Origin: a virus
DNA length: 20,674 bases
Virus record (IMG/VR): IMGVR_UViG_3300027969_000483
Span: 1-20,674 of that record
Reading direction: 5' to 3' (one strand)
Shown here piece after piece: positions 1 through 8,843 of the stretch. Positions within the stretch are counted from its first letter, which is position 1. Each line of letters opens with the position of its first letter. The notes under the pieces are model-generated. The model ran no database searches and was not told the DNA's origin. It was given only the letters and a program-made list of their open reading frames with translations. A program made the translations under genes and the position numbers.

Positions 1-67
1 ATGTCGTCAGCCGGGACTGTTTGATGCACCGGAAAGCCCGGATTAAAGTCAATATACACCAAATAAA
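1..67. other. Window edge, no gene recognised
   Basis: This short stretch lies beyond the terminator of the minus-strand head operon. I see no supported reading frame in it. It may be the spacer before the next module. Confidence 0.4.
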
Positions 68-88
68 AAGGGGGCACAAGGCCCCCTT
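68..88 (-). terminator. Rho-independent terminator after the major capsid gene
   Basis: An 8-bp stem, AAGGGGGC paired with GCCCCCTT around a 5-base loop, is followed on the minus strand by a T-rich tract (TTTTTATTT). It lies 30 bases past the stop codon of the major capsid gene, so it should end or strongly reduce transcription of the head operon here. Highly expressed capsid genes are often followed directly by such a terminator. Confidence 0.85.
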
Positions 89-117
89 CCAATATTTCCG
101 AAGAAATATTTAATCTA

Positions 118-1029
118 TCAGGACGAACCGGGTGAACCGTATGTGCCCAATGGATCAGACCAGCCAAAGCTATAACGCTCACGGGCCTTATAACGAACGT
201 TACCTGTGTCAAAGTCACCGTCCATCTTATTCTCCAAAGGAGAGCGGATGAAATGCTTCAGACCGTTAGGTACATCAGTAGTCAAGTACCAGCCGTTGTT
301 GTCGGTCAGGTAGTGATTAATGGTGTAGCCTTCAGGGATTGAACCGTTGTTCTTCAACGCATTGATATCGTTGTCAGTTGTACCAACGCGGAGGCTGGTT
401 TCCAACAAACGAGTAGCAACGAATTGCAGAGCTGGGGGAACAATCAGTTTCTTAGGCTTAGCAGCGATCAAAAGACCACGCTCGTCTGTCCAAGCAGCGA
501 TTTGAATAACGGCGGCTTCCAAAGAAGTCTCGTTCAAGTCAGCGGCTGTAGAAGGACGATTGCTGTTGGTACCACCAGAAACCAATGGGTGGGCAGTGCT
601 ATACAAAGCAACGCCGTCGCCACCGGGGTAGGCTGCACTGAAACCGTTGTTAATAACGGCGGCAGCTTTAACCTGCTTGGTGTATGCCATAGCACGAGCC
701 AAAGCTTTGGTGTAACGAGCAGACAATGAGTCATACAAGTTATCTTCCACAGCTTCTTCAGTGATGGAGAAGCCTAAAGCGATAGTTTCGTGGTTGTAGC
801 GAGTTGTCCATGCCTCTTGTGCATTGTCATAAGCGATGGCAGAGCCCTCGTTCTTAACAGGAGCAGCAGAGAAACCAGACAGTTTGGTCTCTTCTTCGAA
901 GGAACGCTCAGAGGTTTCAGTCTCATAAATTTCTTTATGTTCTTCACCGTAACGAGCATACTCCATGCCGAACAAAGCGTTCAAGCCGGGGAGGAGTTCC
1001 TTAAGTAGTTGTGCGCGTGAAATTGCCAT
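118..1029 (-). CDS. Major capsid protein, Mu gpT-like (HK97 fold)
   Basis: This is the probable major head subunit that forms the icosahedral shell. The 303-residue protein has a charged N-terminal segment (ISRAQLLKELLPGLNALFG, then an acidic stretch) and a central VALYSTAHPLVSGGT segment typical of Mu gpT-like major head proteins. It ends in a Gly/Ser-rich tail. The start is set by AAGGAG about 10 bases upstream of the ATG. It is the last gene of the head operon, 13 bases after the putative decoration gene, and a strong terminator follows. The HK97 fold is inferred from family resemblance. The N-terminus is unusual in being shared with an early protein at 20298-20534. Confidence 0.8.
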   Translation of the reverse strand: MAISRAQLLKELLPGLNALFGMEYARYGEEHKEIYETETSERSFEEETKLSGFSAAPVKNEGSAIAYDNAQEAWTTRYNHETIALGFSITEEAVEDNLYDSLSARYTKALARAMAYTKQVKAAAVINNGFSAAYPGGDGVALYSTAHPLVSGGTNSNRPSTAADLNETSLEAAVIQIAAWTDERGLLIAAKPKKLIVPPALQFVATRLLETSLRVGTTDNDINALKNNGSIPEGYTINHYLTDNNGWYLTTDVPNGLKHFIRSPLENKMDGDFDTGNVRYKARERYSFGWSDPLGTYGSPGSS

Positions 1030-1042
1030 TTTAAGTTACTCC

Positions 1043-1867
1043 TTAAGCAATGCTGGTGCCAGCATAGTACTGATGCTGGCCAAAGTTGATCTTGACCAGA
1101 ATCTCTGGGTACTGCATCAACACAATAGTAGTGTTCAATGTAGCAACAGGAGCTTGATTCAAAATAAACGATGTAGCACCGGCGGCTGCGGCGGTGTCAA
1201 CGAAAGAACCGGAAGAAACGTATTGACCGTTTGAATCCAGCGAACCAACGTCAGTACCGACAGGTAACGCGAACGGCAGAGCCGAACAAGTCACAGTAGC
1301 GGTAGAAATGCTGGTATACGTCACAGTTCCAAGTGAAACAGCCGTATCAGGCACCAAACCAAGCACGCGAACGGGCAAAGATGATGTAGTAGCGGGTGTA
1401 TCGCTAGGGGCCAATGCTGCGTTCTTAGAGTCGCCAGTTGCAGTGCTACCTGTGTTGTTAATCATGGCCAAGTTTTGACCAATCATTGCACGGGCACCAG
1501 AAGCAACAGTAGTTCCAGAAGAGCAAACCACAGCTTTAAAGACTGCATCAGGATCATCACTGACAATCGCTACTGCATCGCCAGCCGCAGTAGATGCGGG
1601 CCAGTATTGCGAGAAAGTCAACTGTTTAGTGACAGGGTTTGTGTAACGGCATCCCAAAAAGATACCTGTTTGATTGCCTGCTGTGCCAGTAGACACAGAC
1701 AGACGAACGATTTCACCACGAGACAAACCTACGTAATCGCCGTAGAAAATGGCCGTGCTGTAACCGTTAGTAATCGGATATTCACGAGTAGAACCCGCAA
1801 ATACCTGACCCCCGATCAAATTGATCGGTTTTAGCCCGTAAGGGGCGTCAACAACCGGATAAGCCAT
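1043..1867 (-). CDS. Probable head decoration or minor capsid protein
   Basis: The 274-residue protein is rich in Thr, Ser, Val, Ala and Gly, has few charges and looks all-beta. It begins with a PYGLKPINLIGGQ segment and contains a YVADDP-like SDDPDAVF segment. From memory, this pattern recurs in proteins encoded beside the capsid gene in many aquatic phages, where they are annotated as structural proteins. No signal peptide or transmembrane segment is apparent. AGGAG precedes the start at good spacing. Its place just before the major capsid gene supports a capsid-stabilising or decorating role. The exact role is an inference, and it could instead be a head-completion or other minor virion protein. 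Confidence 0.6.
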   Translation of the reverse strand: MAYPVVDAPYGLKPINLIGGQVFAGSTREYPITNGYSTAIFYGDYVGLSRGEIVRLSVSTGTAGNQTGIFLGCRYTNPVTKQLTFSQYWPASTAAGDAVAIVSDDPDAVFKAVVCSSGTTVASGARAMIGQNLAMINNTGSTATGDSKNAALAPSDTPATTSSLPVRVLGLVPDTAVSLGTVTYTSISTATVTCSALPFALPVGTDVGSLDSNGQYVSSGSFVDTAAAAGATSFILNQAPVATLNTTIVLMQYPEILVKINFGQHQYYAGTSIA

Positions 1868-1882
1868 AAAAGACTCCTATAT

Positions 1883-2356
1883 TTAAGTACCAGAACCGAA
1901 AGTGACCTTGGTTCTCTTCTCTGAGAAAAGAGGCATCCTAGGATCATTTTCACGAAGGAAATTATTGTCCACTGAATCCACCTGAGACTTGTTTAGGTTC
2001 TCGTAGTACTTGGCTCGTTGAGCCATGAACTCTGATGGAATACGACAGAGCAATAAACCGCCCACTTCAATGTTGCCTTTAAAGCGACCTTCAGTGGAAG
2101 CGTGCATCATGAGCTCGGGATATTCTTCTGCTTTGCAGGGTTCGTATCCTTCGCGTAACTTCGAAGAGATGTTGCTTGGATCTGCGCTACCCATAGTGCT
2201 GGTACGCACATACCTATGAGTCCAACCGGGACGGTCGTCAGGCATAGGCAGTGTTTCAGGCGGACGCCACGCTTCTGGGCGTTGCATTACCTGACGTGTA
2301 TCTGCTTCACGTGGTGCGCGATTTTGTGTCTTTCCAGACGATAAAACTTGATCCAT
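1883..2356 (-). CDS. Conserved head-module protein of unknown function
   Basis: The 157-residue protein has a Pro/Arg-rich N-terminus, then a conserved-looking core with a GNIEVGGLLLCRIPSEFM segment (roughly residues 93-110) and a final VDNNFLRENDPRMP block. I recognise this pattern from proteins between scaffold and capsid genes of other environmental phages, but know of no experimental function. It starts after an AGAGGT ribosome site, 3 bases past the scaffold stop codon, so the two are probably translationally coupled. The position suggests a virion or assembly factor. A minor capsid or scaffold-accessory role is only a guess. Confidence 0.65.
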   Translation of the reverse strand: MDQVLSSGKTQNRAPREADTRQVMQRPEAWRPPETLPMPDDRPGWTHRYVRTSTMGSADPSNISSKLREGYEPCKAEEYPELMMHASTEGRFKGNIEVGGLLLCRIPSEFMAQRAKYYENLNKSQVDSVDNNFLRENDPRMPLFSEKRTKVTFGSGT

Positions 2357-2359
2357 TTT

Positions 2360-3367
2360 TTAACCTCTTTTAAGTTGAGCAACCTGTTTAGCGTATTCTT
2401 CCAAAGGAACCCCAAGACGGCGAGCGATCGCTGCTTCTGATGCCTTCAGCCTAATACGATTAGGCGGAGTGCTACGTGAGGCCGGAGCCACAACGGTAGC
2501 GGGTTTTGTTGCACGGCGCGGAGGTTCATCCTCGTAAGCCGGTTCCGATGCCTTTTTCGAAGGAGCATCATCTTCATAGCTCTGAGCACCGTCATAGTAC
2601 TCAGGAAATCGTCGGCGCATTGTAGCGTCTACTCGTTTGTAGTACTCGTCAGAGCCCACAAAGTTAGCACCGTGTTCCTTAGCCAGCTTTTGATGCAACC
2701 CGAGGGCGGATGCTGTCATTTCAGGATCGGTGCCAAACCAAGTGTTTTTCTGCATCCAACTTTGATCTTTTGGAGTAACAGAAGGTTGATTTGTACTACG
2801 TTGTTGTATTTGTACATTATTTTCTTCGACTTGTAAAGGCCTCATGTTCTGAACCTTGTCAAGATTCAATGTAGCCCGTGAAACTTCAGCCTGTGCATCG
2901 ACCACAGCATCGGAATCTCCAGACTCATAAGCCTCTTTATATCGCTTCTTAGCATTCTCAAATTCCAACTCAGCGGAACTCTTTGACTGCTCAATGTACG
3001 CTCTTGACCCAAGCGATACTTGCTCTTGTAGCTTGCGGTTTTGCTCCCACAATTGCTTGGTCAGCTTCTCAGCCGCTTCGCGTTCACGCAATGCTTCTTC
3101 TTTGGCACGGCGCTCATCATGGTATCCACGTGTAAATTTCTTTAGACGCAACTGGACTTTCTCGTCATAAGTGGCGAGTTCATCCTCAGTAGGGTCTTCA
3201 GGTGGTGTTTCATCGGGCTTGCGGCCACGATCTTTGCGGGGTGTATCGTCTTCGATTTCTACATCAAAGCCGCCATCATCCTCTTCTGCTGCTGCGGGTT
3301 TACCCTTAGCTTCTTCCTCTACTTCATGAGGAAATTTAAAGTCATCTTCAAACTCAGTTTGTGCCAT
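2360..3367 (-). CDS. Probable capsid scaffolding protein
   Basis: The 335-residue protein has a very acidic N-terminal third with long Glu/Asp runs. A long charged coiled-coil region follows at about residues 75-175, then a low-complexity linker. The end is basic and helical (RIRLKASEAAIARRLGVPL and beyond). An acidic start, central coiled coil and small basic C-terminal helical element are the usual build of scaffolding proteins, which bind the capsid protein through the C-terminus and leave or are degraded before DNA packaging. AAGGAG precedes the start. The position between portal and capsid genes fits. No protease domain is visible in it or in its neighbours. Confidence 0.7.
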   Translation of the reverse strand: MAQTEFEDDFKFPHEVEEEAKGKPAAAEEDDGGFDVEIEDDTPRKDRGRKPDETPPEDPTEDELATYDEKVQLRLKKFTRGYHDERRAKEEALREREAAEKLTKQLWEQNRKLQEQVSLGSRAYIEQSKSSAELEFENAKKRYKEAYESGDSDAVVDAQAEVSRATLNLDKVQNMRPLQVEENNVQIQQRSTNQPSVTPKDQSWMQKNTWFGTDPEMTASALGLHQKLAKEHGANFVGSDEYYKRVDATMRRRFPEYYDGAQSYEDDAPSKKASEPAYEDEPPRRATKPATVVAPASRSTPPNRIRLKASEAAIARRLGVPLEEYAKQVAQLKRG

Positions 3368-3377
3368 TAGTTACTCC

Positions 3378-3788
3378 TTATGCTGCACGTGTAATTCCAC
3401 GGGGATCTTCCACAACTGCTTCAACCGAATCATCATTGAGGATGCGGAATTCACGGCCATGGATCTTCAGACGGGTGCCTGAATTCGGTCGGACGATGAT
3501 GAAATCACCTTCCTTGCAACTCGGCCCACTAGGGAAACGAGTGGTATCTGCATAGCAGTCAGGCCCAAGCTTGACGACAAATAGAACGGGAGTGAGTACT
3601 TCTTCAAAGTGCATTGATTGGCTGGATTTAATAATCCCAACTTCACTATCTGCATACTCCTGCATAGCTTCCGGCACTACACATAACATGTGGAATCTCT
3701 TTGGGTCAGGCAACTGCTTAGCTTTGTCTTCAGATGGCTTATTAAGAATGCCAGACAAGTCAACAGCAGCGAGGTCAAATTCAGTCAT
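3378..3788 (-). CDS. GroES-like co-chaperonin
   Basis: The predicted 136-residue protein resembles Cpn10/GroES, which caps the GroEL chamber during protein folding. After a roughly 30-residue N-terminal extension comes a beta strand (FHMLCVVPEA). A mobile-loop-like segment follows at residues 44-65, then VLFVVKLGPDCY, RFPSGPSCKEGDFIIVRP and the closing EFRILNDDSVEAVVEDP, which matches the GroES pattern ending in ILxxxDILAVVE. The ATG at 3788 is preferred over one 30 bases upstream because GGAG lies 7 bases before it. It sits inside the head operon, next to scaffold and portal genes, which suggests a role in folding capsid proteins like T4 gp31. It is longer than the usual 95-100 residues. Confidence 0.7.
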   Translation of the reverse strand: MTEFDLAAVDLSGILNKPSEDKAKQLPDPKRFHMLCVVPEAMQEYADSEVGIIKSSQSMHFEEVLTPVLFVVKLGPDCYADTTRFPSGPSCKEGDFIIVRPNSGTRLKIHGREFRILNDDSVEAVVEDPRGITRAA

Positions 3789-3978
3789 CAGATTTCTCCA
3801 TTTTTTGCACGAGGTCATTAATAATGTTTTCTGCTAGGTTAAGACCTCGGATTACCCCACAGATACTTCGATACTCTTCTATGTCAGCGGCTCTGCCGTT
3901 GGCAAGATGAAAAGCTTGCTCCGCTCTAAGTCGTTCTATCTCATTAGCGATATGCGACAAAAGTTTATAGTCGTTCAA
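3781..3978 (-). CDS. Small helical protein of unknown function
   Basis: The 65-residue protein is predicted to be mostly helical: two amphipathic helices flank a YRSICGVIRGLNLAENII core. The core reminds me of small proteins next to portal genes in other phages, but I know no function. Its start overlaps the portal stop codon by 4 bases, and its stop overlaps the start of the co-chaperonin gene by 8 bases, so all three are probably translated in a coupled way. A head-assembly accessory role is inferred from position only. Confidence 0.7.
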   Translation of the reverse strand: MNDYKLLSHIANEIERLRAEQAFHLANGRAADIEEYRSICGVIRGLNLAENIINDLVQKMEKSDD

Positions 3979-6470
3979 TCTTTCTCCTTCTTAGGTTTTT
4001 GGGACGTTCTTTGTGCCATTTGCACGGCCATCTGAGCGCGGTTTTTGGCGATATCAGCGCCAAGTTTTGCACCTTCAATAAGCTGTTGCTTCTGAAGTTT
4101 GTCTTTTGCAGCGGCTGCGCTTGCACCAACTTGCATAGCCGCGATTTCTTTCTGAGCCGCAATACGTGACTCTTCAAGTTCAATTTGGTCAGCTCTAGCC
4201 GCCGCGTCAACTTGTAGCTTCTGTTGTTTAAGCTGCAACTCTTGCATCTTGATCTGCAACTCTTGTTGCTGCATCTGAATAAGAGGATCCTGCATCTGCT
4301 GTTGTATTTGCTGCTGTGCAATCTGCGCTTGAGCTTGTTGAGTCATGCGCATAGACGCCTGTGCAGCAAGCTGTGCAACTTGTGCAGCCACCTCTGGGGG
4401 CATGTTCTTTTCTTGCTCCTCTGTTGGTAACAGGAGGCCCACAGTCTGCTCGATCTCTTTGCGATAAGCAAAGGCCAAGTGTTCGTTAATGTGAGCCTGC
4501 ATAGCAGCTATGAGCGCCATACCTTGGGGGGTCTTTTGAATAAGCGCCATGATCTTGGGGTTCTGCAGCATGCTTGTGTGCACTGCAATATGAGCTTGAT
4601 GATCCTGCTCAATAAACGCTTTGGTGGGTTTACCCGTCAGTACGTTCTGGTTCTCTTGCACTGGATCTGTAGCTGTCGCATCGTCCTCAATAGGAATCAG
4701 TTTCGCTGCGTTCTTAATACCCAACACCTCAATCATCTGGCGGTGCAAGAGTGGCAAGTTATACAGTTGTGGTGCTGTCTGCGCAAGTTGAAGCGCGGCT
4801 TGGTATTGCACAATCTTCTGCGCCATTGTTGCAGCGTTTGGATCGCTCACAGGAATCACAGCGACCATGTCGTAATCTGACTTCTTAGCACGACGTGAAC
4901 CATCTACTGGCTCGTAGTCATACTCTTCTGGTGTGTAGTCAGCGATGATGGCTTTGAGCAGTCGGAACTCTTGACGCATTGAGTAGTGCATACGTGCTTG
5001 CACAGCACCCATCACTTTAAGTGTGCGCTCAAGAATTGCCAGTGTTGTACCCACGGGTGCCTGCGCACTCATGTCACTGACGTTCATGTCTCCTGCGGAT
5101 GCGAACTGTCTACCCTCTTGCACAATGTTCTGGAACAAGGCAAAGAGAACCTGACTGGGCTCCTTGTAAGGCAACGGCAAAATGTTGTCTCTGATAGATC
5201 CGCTTGGTACGTCAACATCACGAAACTCTCCCGGCGCGATTGGTGTGTCGTCGCCCTTGACCCTGAGTCCTCGGGACTTGAGGCCACCCGGTAAGTTAGA
5301 TAACGTACCTGCATCAACGAGCTGCCTGATGAGCATGGTCGCGCTCTTCGCATATCCGCCGATAAGGTGAATGAGACCATATCCATAAAAGCCAAACCCC
5401 GGAATGTATTGATAGTGGACAAAGTGTTGACGCTTGATGTGCAACTCATCATCTTCGTACCAATTGCGGCGAATAGCAAGAATTTTAGTTGTCGCTTTCT
5501 CAACAGTCACAACATAAGGAAGCGCGATACCTGTGGGCTCACCATCTTTGTCTTTGTGCTCGTAACCTTTTAAGTCCAAGTCAACGTGCATCTCAAGTAT
5601 GCGGAACCTATCGTCCTGCACTGCGGACATGCCCGTCTCTTCGGCTTTCTGCTTCTCAATATCATCAAGCTCACCGGATGGCTCACCTAAGTCTACGTCG
5701 CTGTAGAACCCAGCTTCTTGCAGTTTAAGAATCTCATTCTCAGTCTTACGCATCACGTGCGTAACCCGCTCGGCACGCTCTAAGTTAGATGCGCCATAGG
5801 GAACAACAATATCTTCCGCTGGGATGAACATCGCAACTTGACGTCCAATGCTTGGGTCGTAGTAGACCTTCTTGAACGCTGAGCCAGACAGAGGTAAATT
5901 CCACAACAACTTCTCATGCTCTGGGCGATACTCAACCATCACCTCAGTGAGTTGGTAGTTCATGTCTTCTCTTACGCGAGCTGATGCTTCTTCTTTTACA
6001 GGTGTATCTTTGCCAAGAATCTGCGTCTTAACTGGGCCCGCAGCGGGAAACGTCTCCATGATTCCCTCGGACTGAAAGCGCACAACAGACTCAGTCAACA
6101 TGGGGTGGAACACACCGCAAGCACCGTTCCATGGCTCTGTTCTTTCCTCGTACTTCAAGCCCAATAACTTCAAGCCTTCAACGTAGGTTCTGATCCAATC
6201 TTTGCGGTCGTTAATGTCCTTGTCAAAGTCAGCAACTAACTCACCACCTAAAGAATCAAGCGCACTGTCAGACATGAAGTCAGCAAGGTTGGCGTCAAAG
6301 TCTTCATCGGTATTCTCGTCATCGGGGGAGAGTTCAATCTCAATATCACCCATGCCAATACGTACGCTTTCTGGGTCTTCAATCTCAATCTCAAGAGGAG
6401 CCATACCCATATCTTCTTCAAGACCGAGAGGGGCTGCGTACAAACCTTTGTCCATAGAACTTGTTGCCAT
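3975..6470 (-). CDS. Portal protein, large podovirus or P22-like type
   Basis: This is the predicted dodecameric portal at the unique vertex through which DNA is packaged and the tail attached. The 831-residue protein starts with a long acidic extension (residues 1-70). A portal core follows, with the segment EPWNGACGVFHPMLTES near residue 113 and PGFGFYGYGLIHLIGG near 355. The C-terminal 130-150 residues are extremely Gln-rich and coiled-coil forming, like the barrel extension of P22-type portals. AAGGA precedes the start. It follows the large terminase gene by 9 bases. The length and Gln-rich tail argue against the shorter HK97 or SPP1 portals. The family call rests on position and these features. 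Confidence 0.8.
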   Translation of the reverse strand: MATSSMDKGLYAAPLGLEEDMGMAPLEIEIEDPESVRIGMGDIEIELSPDDENTDEDFDANLADFMSDSALDSLGGELVADFDKDINDRKDWIRTYVEGLKLLGLKYEERTEPWNGACGVFHPMLTESVVRFQSEGIMETFPAAGPVKTQILGKDTPVKEEASARVREDMNYQLTEVMVEYRPEHEKLLWNLPLSGSAFKKVYYDPSIGRQVAMFIPAEDIVVPYGASNLERAERVTHVMRKTENEILKLQEAGFYSDVDLGEPSGELDDIEKQKAEETGMSAVQDDRFRILEMHVDLDLKGYEHKDKDGEPTGIALPYVVTVEKATTKILAIRRNWYEDDELHIKRQHFVHYQYIPGFGFYGYGLIHLIGGYAKSATMLIRQLVDAGTLSNLPGGLKSRGLRVKGDDTPIAPGEFRDVDVPSGSIRDNILPLPYKEPSQVLFALFQNIVQEGRQFASAGDMNVSDMSAQAPVGTTLAILERTLKVMGAVQARMHYSMRQEFRLLKAIIADYTPEEYDYEPVDGSRRAKKSDYDMVAVIPVSDPNAATMAQKIVQYQAALQLAQTAPQLYNLPLLHRQMIEVLGIKNAAKLIPIEDDATATDPVQENQNVLTGKPTKAFIEQDHQAHIAVHTSMLQNPKIMALIQKTPQGMALIAAMQAHINEHLAFAYRKEIEQTVGLLLPTEEQEKNMPPEVAAQVAQLAAQASMRMTQQAQAQIAQQQIQQQMQDPLIQMQQQELQIKMQELQLKQQKLQVDAAARADQIELEESRIAAQKEIAAMQVGASAAAAKDKLQKQQLIEGAKLGADIAKNRAQMAVQMAQRTSQKPKKEKD

Positions 6471-6479
6471 TTTTAATCC

Positions 6480-8003
6480 TTAAACTGTGTAAAACCGCTC
6501 GCGGCGGTGGCTTTTAAACCATTGAATTTCTTCAGGCTCATCGCTTGGTAAGCGTAAGAACCCACCCTGACGAAAGCGCATTAACGCTAGAGTTGTTGCG
6601 TCAACCAAGTCATCATGCTCCCCGGATGGGAACGCTGCAATCTCGTCTACTAACTCTTCTGCCCAGCGGGTCTGTGGAACCCACACTTTTCCACTTGCAA
6701 TTATGTCTGAGACTGAGTTCAAGCGGGCAATTTTGTCTTGGCCCTTACTAGGTGTGTACTCCTGCACAGGTATGCCCATCGCTCTTAGGTCATAGATCAG
6801 CGGCGCACCAGACGCCTTCTTCTCCACAATCAGTGAGTCAGGCTCATACTCTTTATATTCTCTGAGCACGTCACGTTTTAATTCTGGGAACTCAACCCGT
6901 TTCTTATATGTGTTGAGGAGGATAATATTCGGCGCAAAGTTGTCTTCTTCGCAGTTAAAGATGCCCCATGTAGTACCGGCTGAATAGTCAGCACGTTGGG
7001 TTTTCTCAAATGCCGTGTCCCATGACTGAAGAATGTAGTCACAGATAGGTGGAGCGTCTTTGTCCCACCACTTCCACCAATCACGCTTAACAATTGCGGA
7101 CTCATTTCCAATAGGATTCTGTTGATACTGCGCTTGCCACTTGGAATTTGGCAGTTCTTCACGCAGTGCTGTAAGCTCTTCAAGGCTCCAAAACTGGGGC
7201 CAAAGTGGTCTTCCAGAGGGCAAAATAGCGGGGAATTCGATCACTTCCCACTCTTCTCCAGACCTTTGGGCTGCTGATTTCAGCACCTGACCGGTCAAAT
7301 CTCGCTGCGCCCAGCGTGTCATAACTACAACAATCGCTCCACCCGGCTGCAAACGCTGACGAGGGCCAGATGTATACCACTCATACACCTTGTCATACAC
7401 TTCTGGGTTACTAGCTGCCATCGCAGCCTCTTGTTCTGAGTGCGGGTCGTCAATAATGAGCACATCTGCACCCTTACCGGTCACTGTACCGCCCACACCA
7501 ATCGCAAAATAGTCACCACCCTTGCTGGTATTCCACCTTCCGGCTGCTTTTGAGTCAGCTTGGAGCGCTAAATTGGGAAAAATGCTGCTGTAAACCTCAG
7601 AATCCACCAAATTTCGCACTTTTCGACCGAATCCAACCGCTAATTCGCCCGTATTAGACGCCTGAATGACTTTTTTATGTGGAAACTTACCCAAAAACCA
7701 AGCTGGAAGCAGATAAGAAGCAAACTCAGACTTAGTATGACGGGGAGGCATATTAATAATAAGCCGCTTGCAAGTACCATTCGCAACCCGCTCAAAGGCT
7801 TCCGCCATTCGCTTGTGGTGTGCACCAGAAATGAATGTGGGCCATACTCGTTCAACGAACTTGATGAATTTATCTTGGCATAGTTCACGGTCTTTGAGTT
7901 TCTCGAGTTTAACAAGTGAGGCTTCCAACACGCGCAGGTCAGCTTCCGACATCTTGCCGGACTTAATTGCCGCTTCAATCTCTTTAAGACTCAGGCTGCT
8001 CAT
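6480..8003 (-). CDS. terL: Terminase large subunit
   Basis: This is the DNA-packaging motor ATPase and nuclease. The N-terminal ATPase domain shows a Walker A-like MPPRHTKSE at residues 85-93 (normally PPRHGKSE, here Thr for Gly) and Walker B VLIIDDPHSE at 181-190. The C-terminal RNase H-like nuclease shows acidic residues in SWDTAF (D329), VEKKASG (E394) and HDDLVDA (D464, D465, D468). The 507-residue length is normal for the family. It overlaps the preceding gene by 20 bases and leads into the portal gene. The weak ribosome site suggests translational coupling to the upstream gene. This is the most secure assignment in the head module. Confidence 0.95.
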   Translation of the reverse strand: MSSLSLKEIEAAIKSGKMSEADLRVLEASLVKLEKLKDRELCQDKFIKFVERVWPTFISGAHHKRMAEAFERVANGTCKRLIINMPPRHTKSEFASYLLPAWFLGKFPHKKVIQASNTGELAVGFGRKVRNLVDSEVYSSIFPNLALQADSKAAGRWNTSKGGDYFAIGVGGTVTGKGADVLIIDDPHSEQEAAMAASNPEVYDKVYEWYTSGPRQRLQPGGAIVVVMTRWAQRDLTGQVLKSAAQRSGEEWEVIEFPAILPSGRPLWPQFWSLEELTALREELPNSKWQAQYQQNPIGNESAIVKRDWWKWWDKDAPPICDYILQSWDTAFEKTQRADYSAGTTWGIFNCEEDNFAPNIILLNTYKKRVEFPELKRDVLREYKEYEPDSLIVEKKASGAPLIYDLRAMGIPVQEYTPSKGQDKIARLNSVSDIIASGKVWVPQTRWAEELVDEIAAFPSGEHDDLVDATTLALMRFRQGGFLRLPSDEPEEIQWFKSHRRERFYTV

Positions 8004-8574
8004 TAGGTACGTCTTCGCGGGTTTCTTCTGCTGGGCCTAGTAGCGTATCCAGATCATCTAGGGGCGTTACATCTGTAATCTCAGCATTCATGAGCCGCTT
8101 GATGCGCTCTTTAATAGAGTCCTCGAGTCCCTTGCTCGTAGTGTGGTGCACAGTAATCTCACTGCGTTCAGTGAACAGACCAATATCAGAATGCTTGCCA
8201 AGAAGCTCAAGGGCTTTAATCTCAATCTTAGGATCACCGCAGTCAGTCATCTTGACTAACTTATTTGTAATGAATGTGCGAGCCTGTTGTATATCCGCAA
8301 ACGCTTGGAAGTCAAACGTCTTAATTAGGACTGCGGCTGACTTTGCTTCTGCCGGTACAGATATGTGCTTAGGTGTAGCGGGTTTATCGGTACCGTTAAA
8401 TAACTCCGCAGTTTTGTGCAGGTCTTTATCTTCGTAGTCAAGACCGGGGCCGAGTTTGTCGATCAGGTCTGCAGTATTTACAGCGATGGCGATGCCGTCC
8501 TTATGAGTCTTGGGTTGCTCATCGGACATATCAAATGGCAGAGGCTTGTCTGCGCTTGGCTGTATTTCGATCAT
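7984..8574 (-). CDS. Probable terminase small subunit
   Basis: This is the first gene of the minus-strand packaging operon. Its product of about 196 residues has a disordered N-terminus and a central helical part containing KIEIKALELLGKHSDIGLF. That segment resembles small terminases and related DNA-recognition proteins, where ALELLGKH is a recurring motif. A TVHH segment and a helical C-terminus follow. Small terminases bind the packaging site and regulate the large subunit. Position directly upstream of terL, with a 20-base overlap, supports the call. The ATG at 8574 is chosen; a GTG at 8580 in frame is an alternative, and neither has a clear ribosome site. Confidence 0.65.
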   Translation of the reverse strand: MIEIQPSADKPLPFDMSDEQPKTHKDGIAIAVNTADLIDKLGPGLDYEDKDLHKTAELFNGTDKPATPKHISVPAEAKSAAVLIKTFDFQAFADIQQARTFITNKLVKMTDCGDPKIEIKALELLGKHSDIGLFTERSEITVHHTTSKGLEDSIKERIKRLMNAEITDVTPLDDLDTLLGPAEETREDVPNEQPES

Positions 8575-8765
8575 GGGCACCGAGTAGTTATCGGGAATGG
8601 CCGAAATGTAACACTGTTTTTAAATTTTTGCAAAAATTTTTTTGGGGAAACGTTTTTATTTGATGCCGGGGGGTGTTTCTGTGGAGAAAAAGCGGAGAAA
8701 AGGCGGAGAACTGAAAAGGGGGTGGGGGGATTTTTAAAACAAGTGATCGAGTGAGCAACACACTG

Positions 8766-8796
8766 TGTATAGCATCACGGGACTCCTTTCTGCCAA
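8766..8796 (-). promoter_or_regulatory. Candidate minus-strand promoter for the head operon
   Basis: Read on the minus strand there is TTGGCA (8796-8791) and an extended -10 element TGCTATACA (hexamer 8771-8766). The 19-base spacer is longer than ideal, although the TG extension can compensate. It would leave a leader of about 190 bases. A phage late promoter might instead be unlike the host consensus. Confidence 0.3.
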
Positions 8797-8821
8797 TTTG
8801 GGGTGTGCCCCTTGCGTTGGC
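8792..8821. other. Nested GC-rich hairpin
   Basis: GCCAA pairs with TTGGC on the outside and GGGG with CCCC around TGTG on the inside. It lies between the two divergent promoters and overlaps the -35 element of the minus-strand candidate. There is no T-run after it on either strand, so it is not a classic terminator. Confidence 0.5.
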
Positions 8822-8829
8822 GCGTATTT

Positions 8830-8843
8830 CTAACTTTTGTTAG
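8830..8843. repeat. 14-bp palindrome, copy 1
   Basis: The sequence is CTAACTTTTGTTAG, one base from the reverse-orientation form CTAACATTTGTTAG. It lies 35 bases upstream of the -35 element of the first early promoter, the only copy in the divergent region. Confidence 0.7.

Noticed and set aside
424-729. Plus-strand frames inside the capsid gene
   Set aside because: They are antisense shadows of a well-supported capsid gene and have no ribosome site or protein-like composition.
8416-8754. 112-residue plus-strand frame across the start of the small terminase gene
   Set aside because: It is antisense to the terminase gene for half its length and then runs through the G-rich control region; the translation looks like low-complexity shadow sequence.
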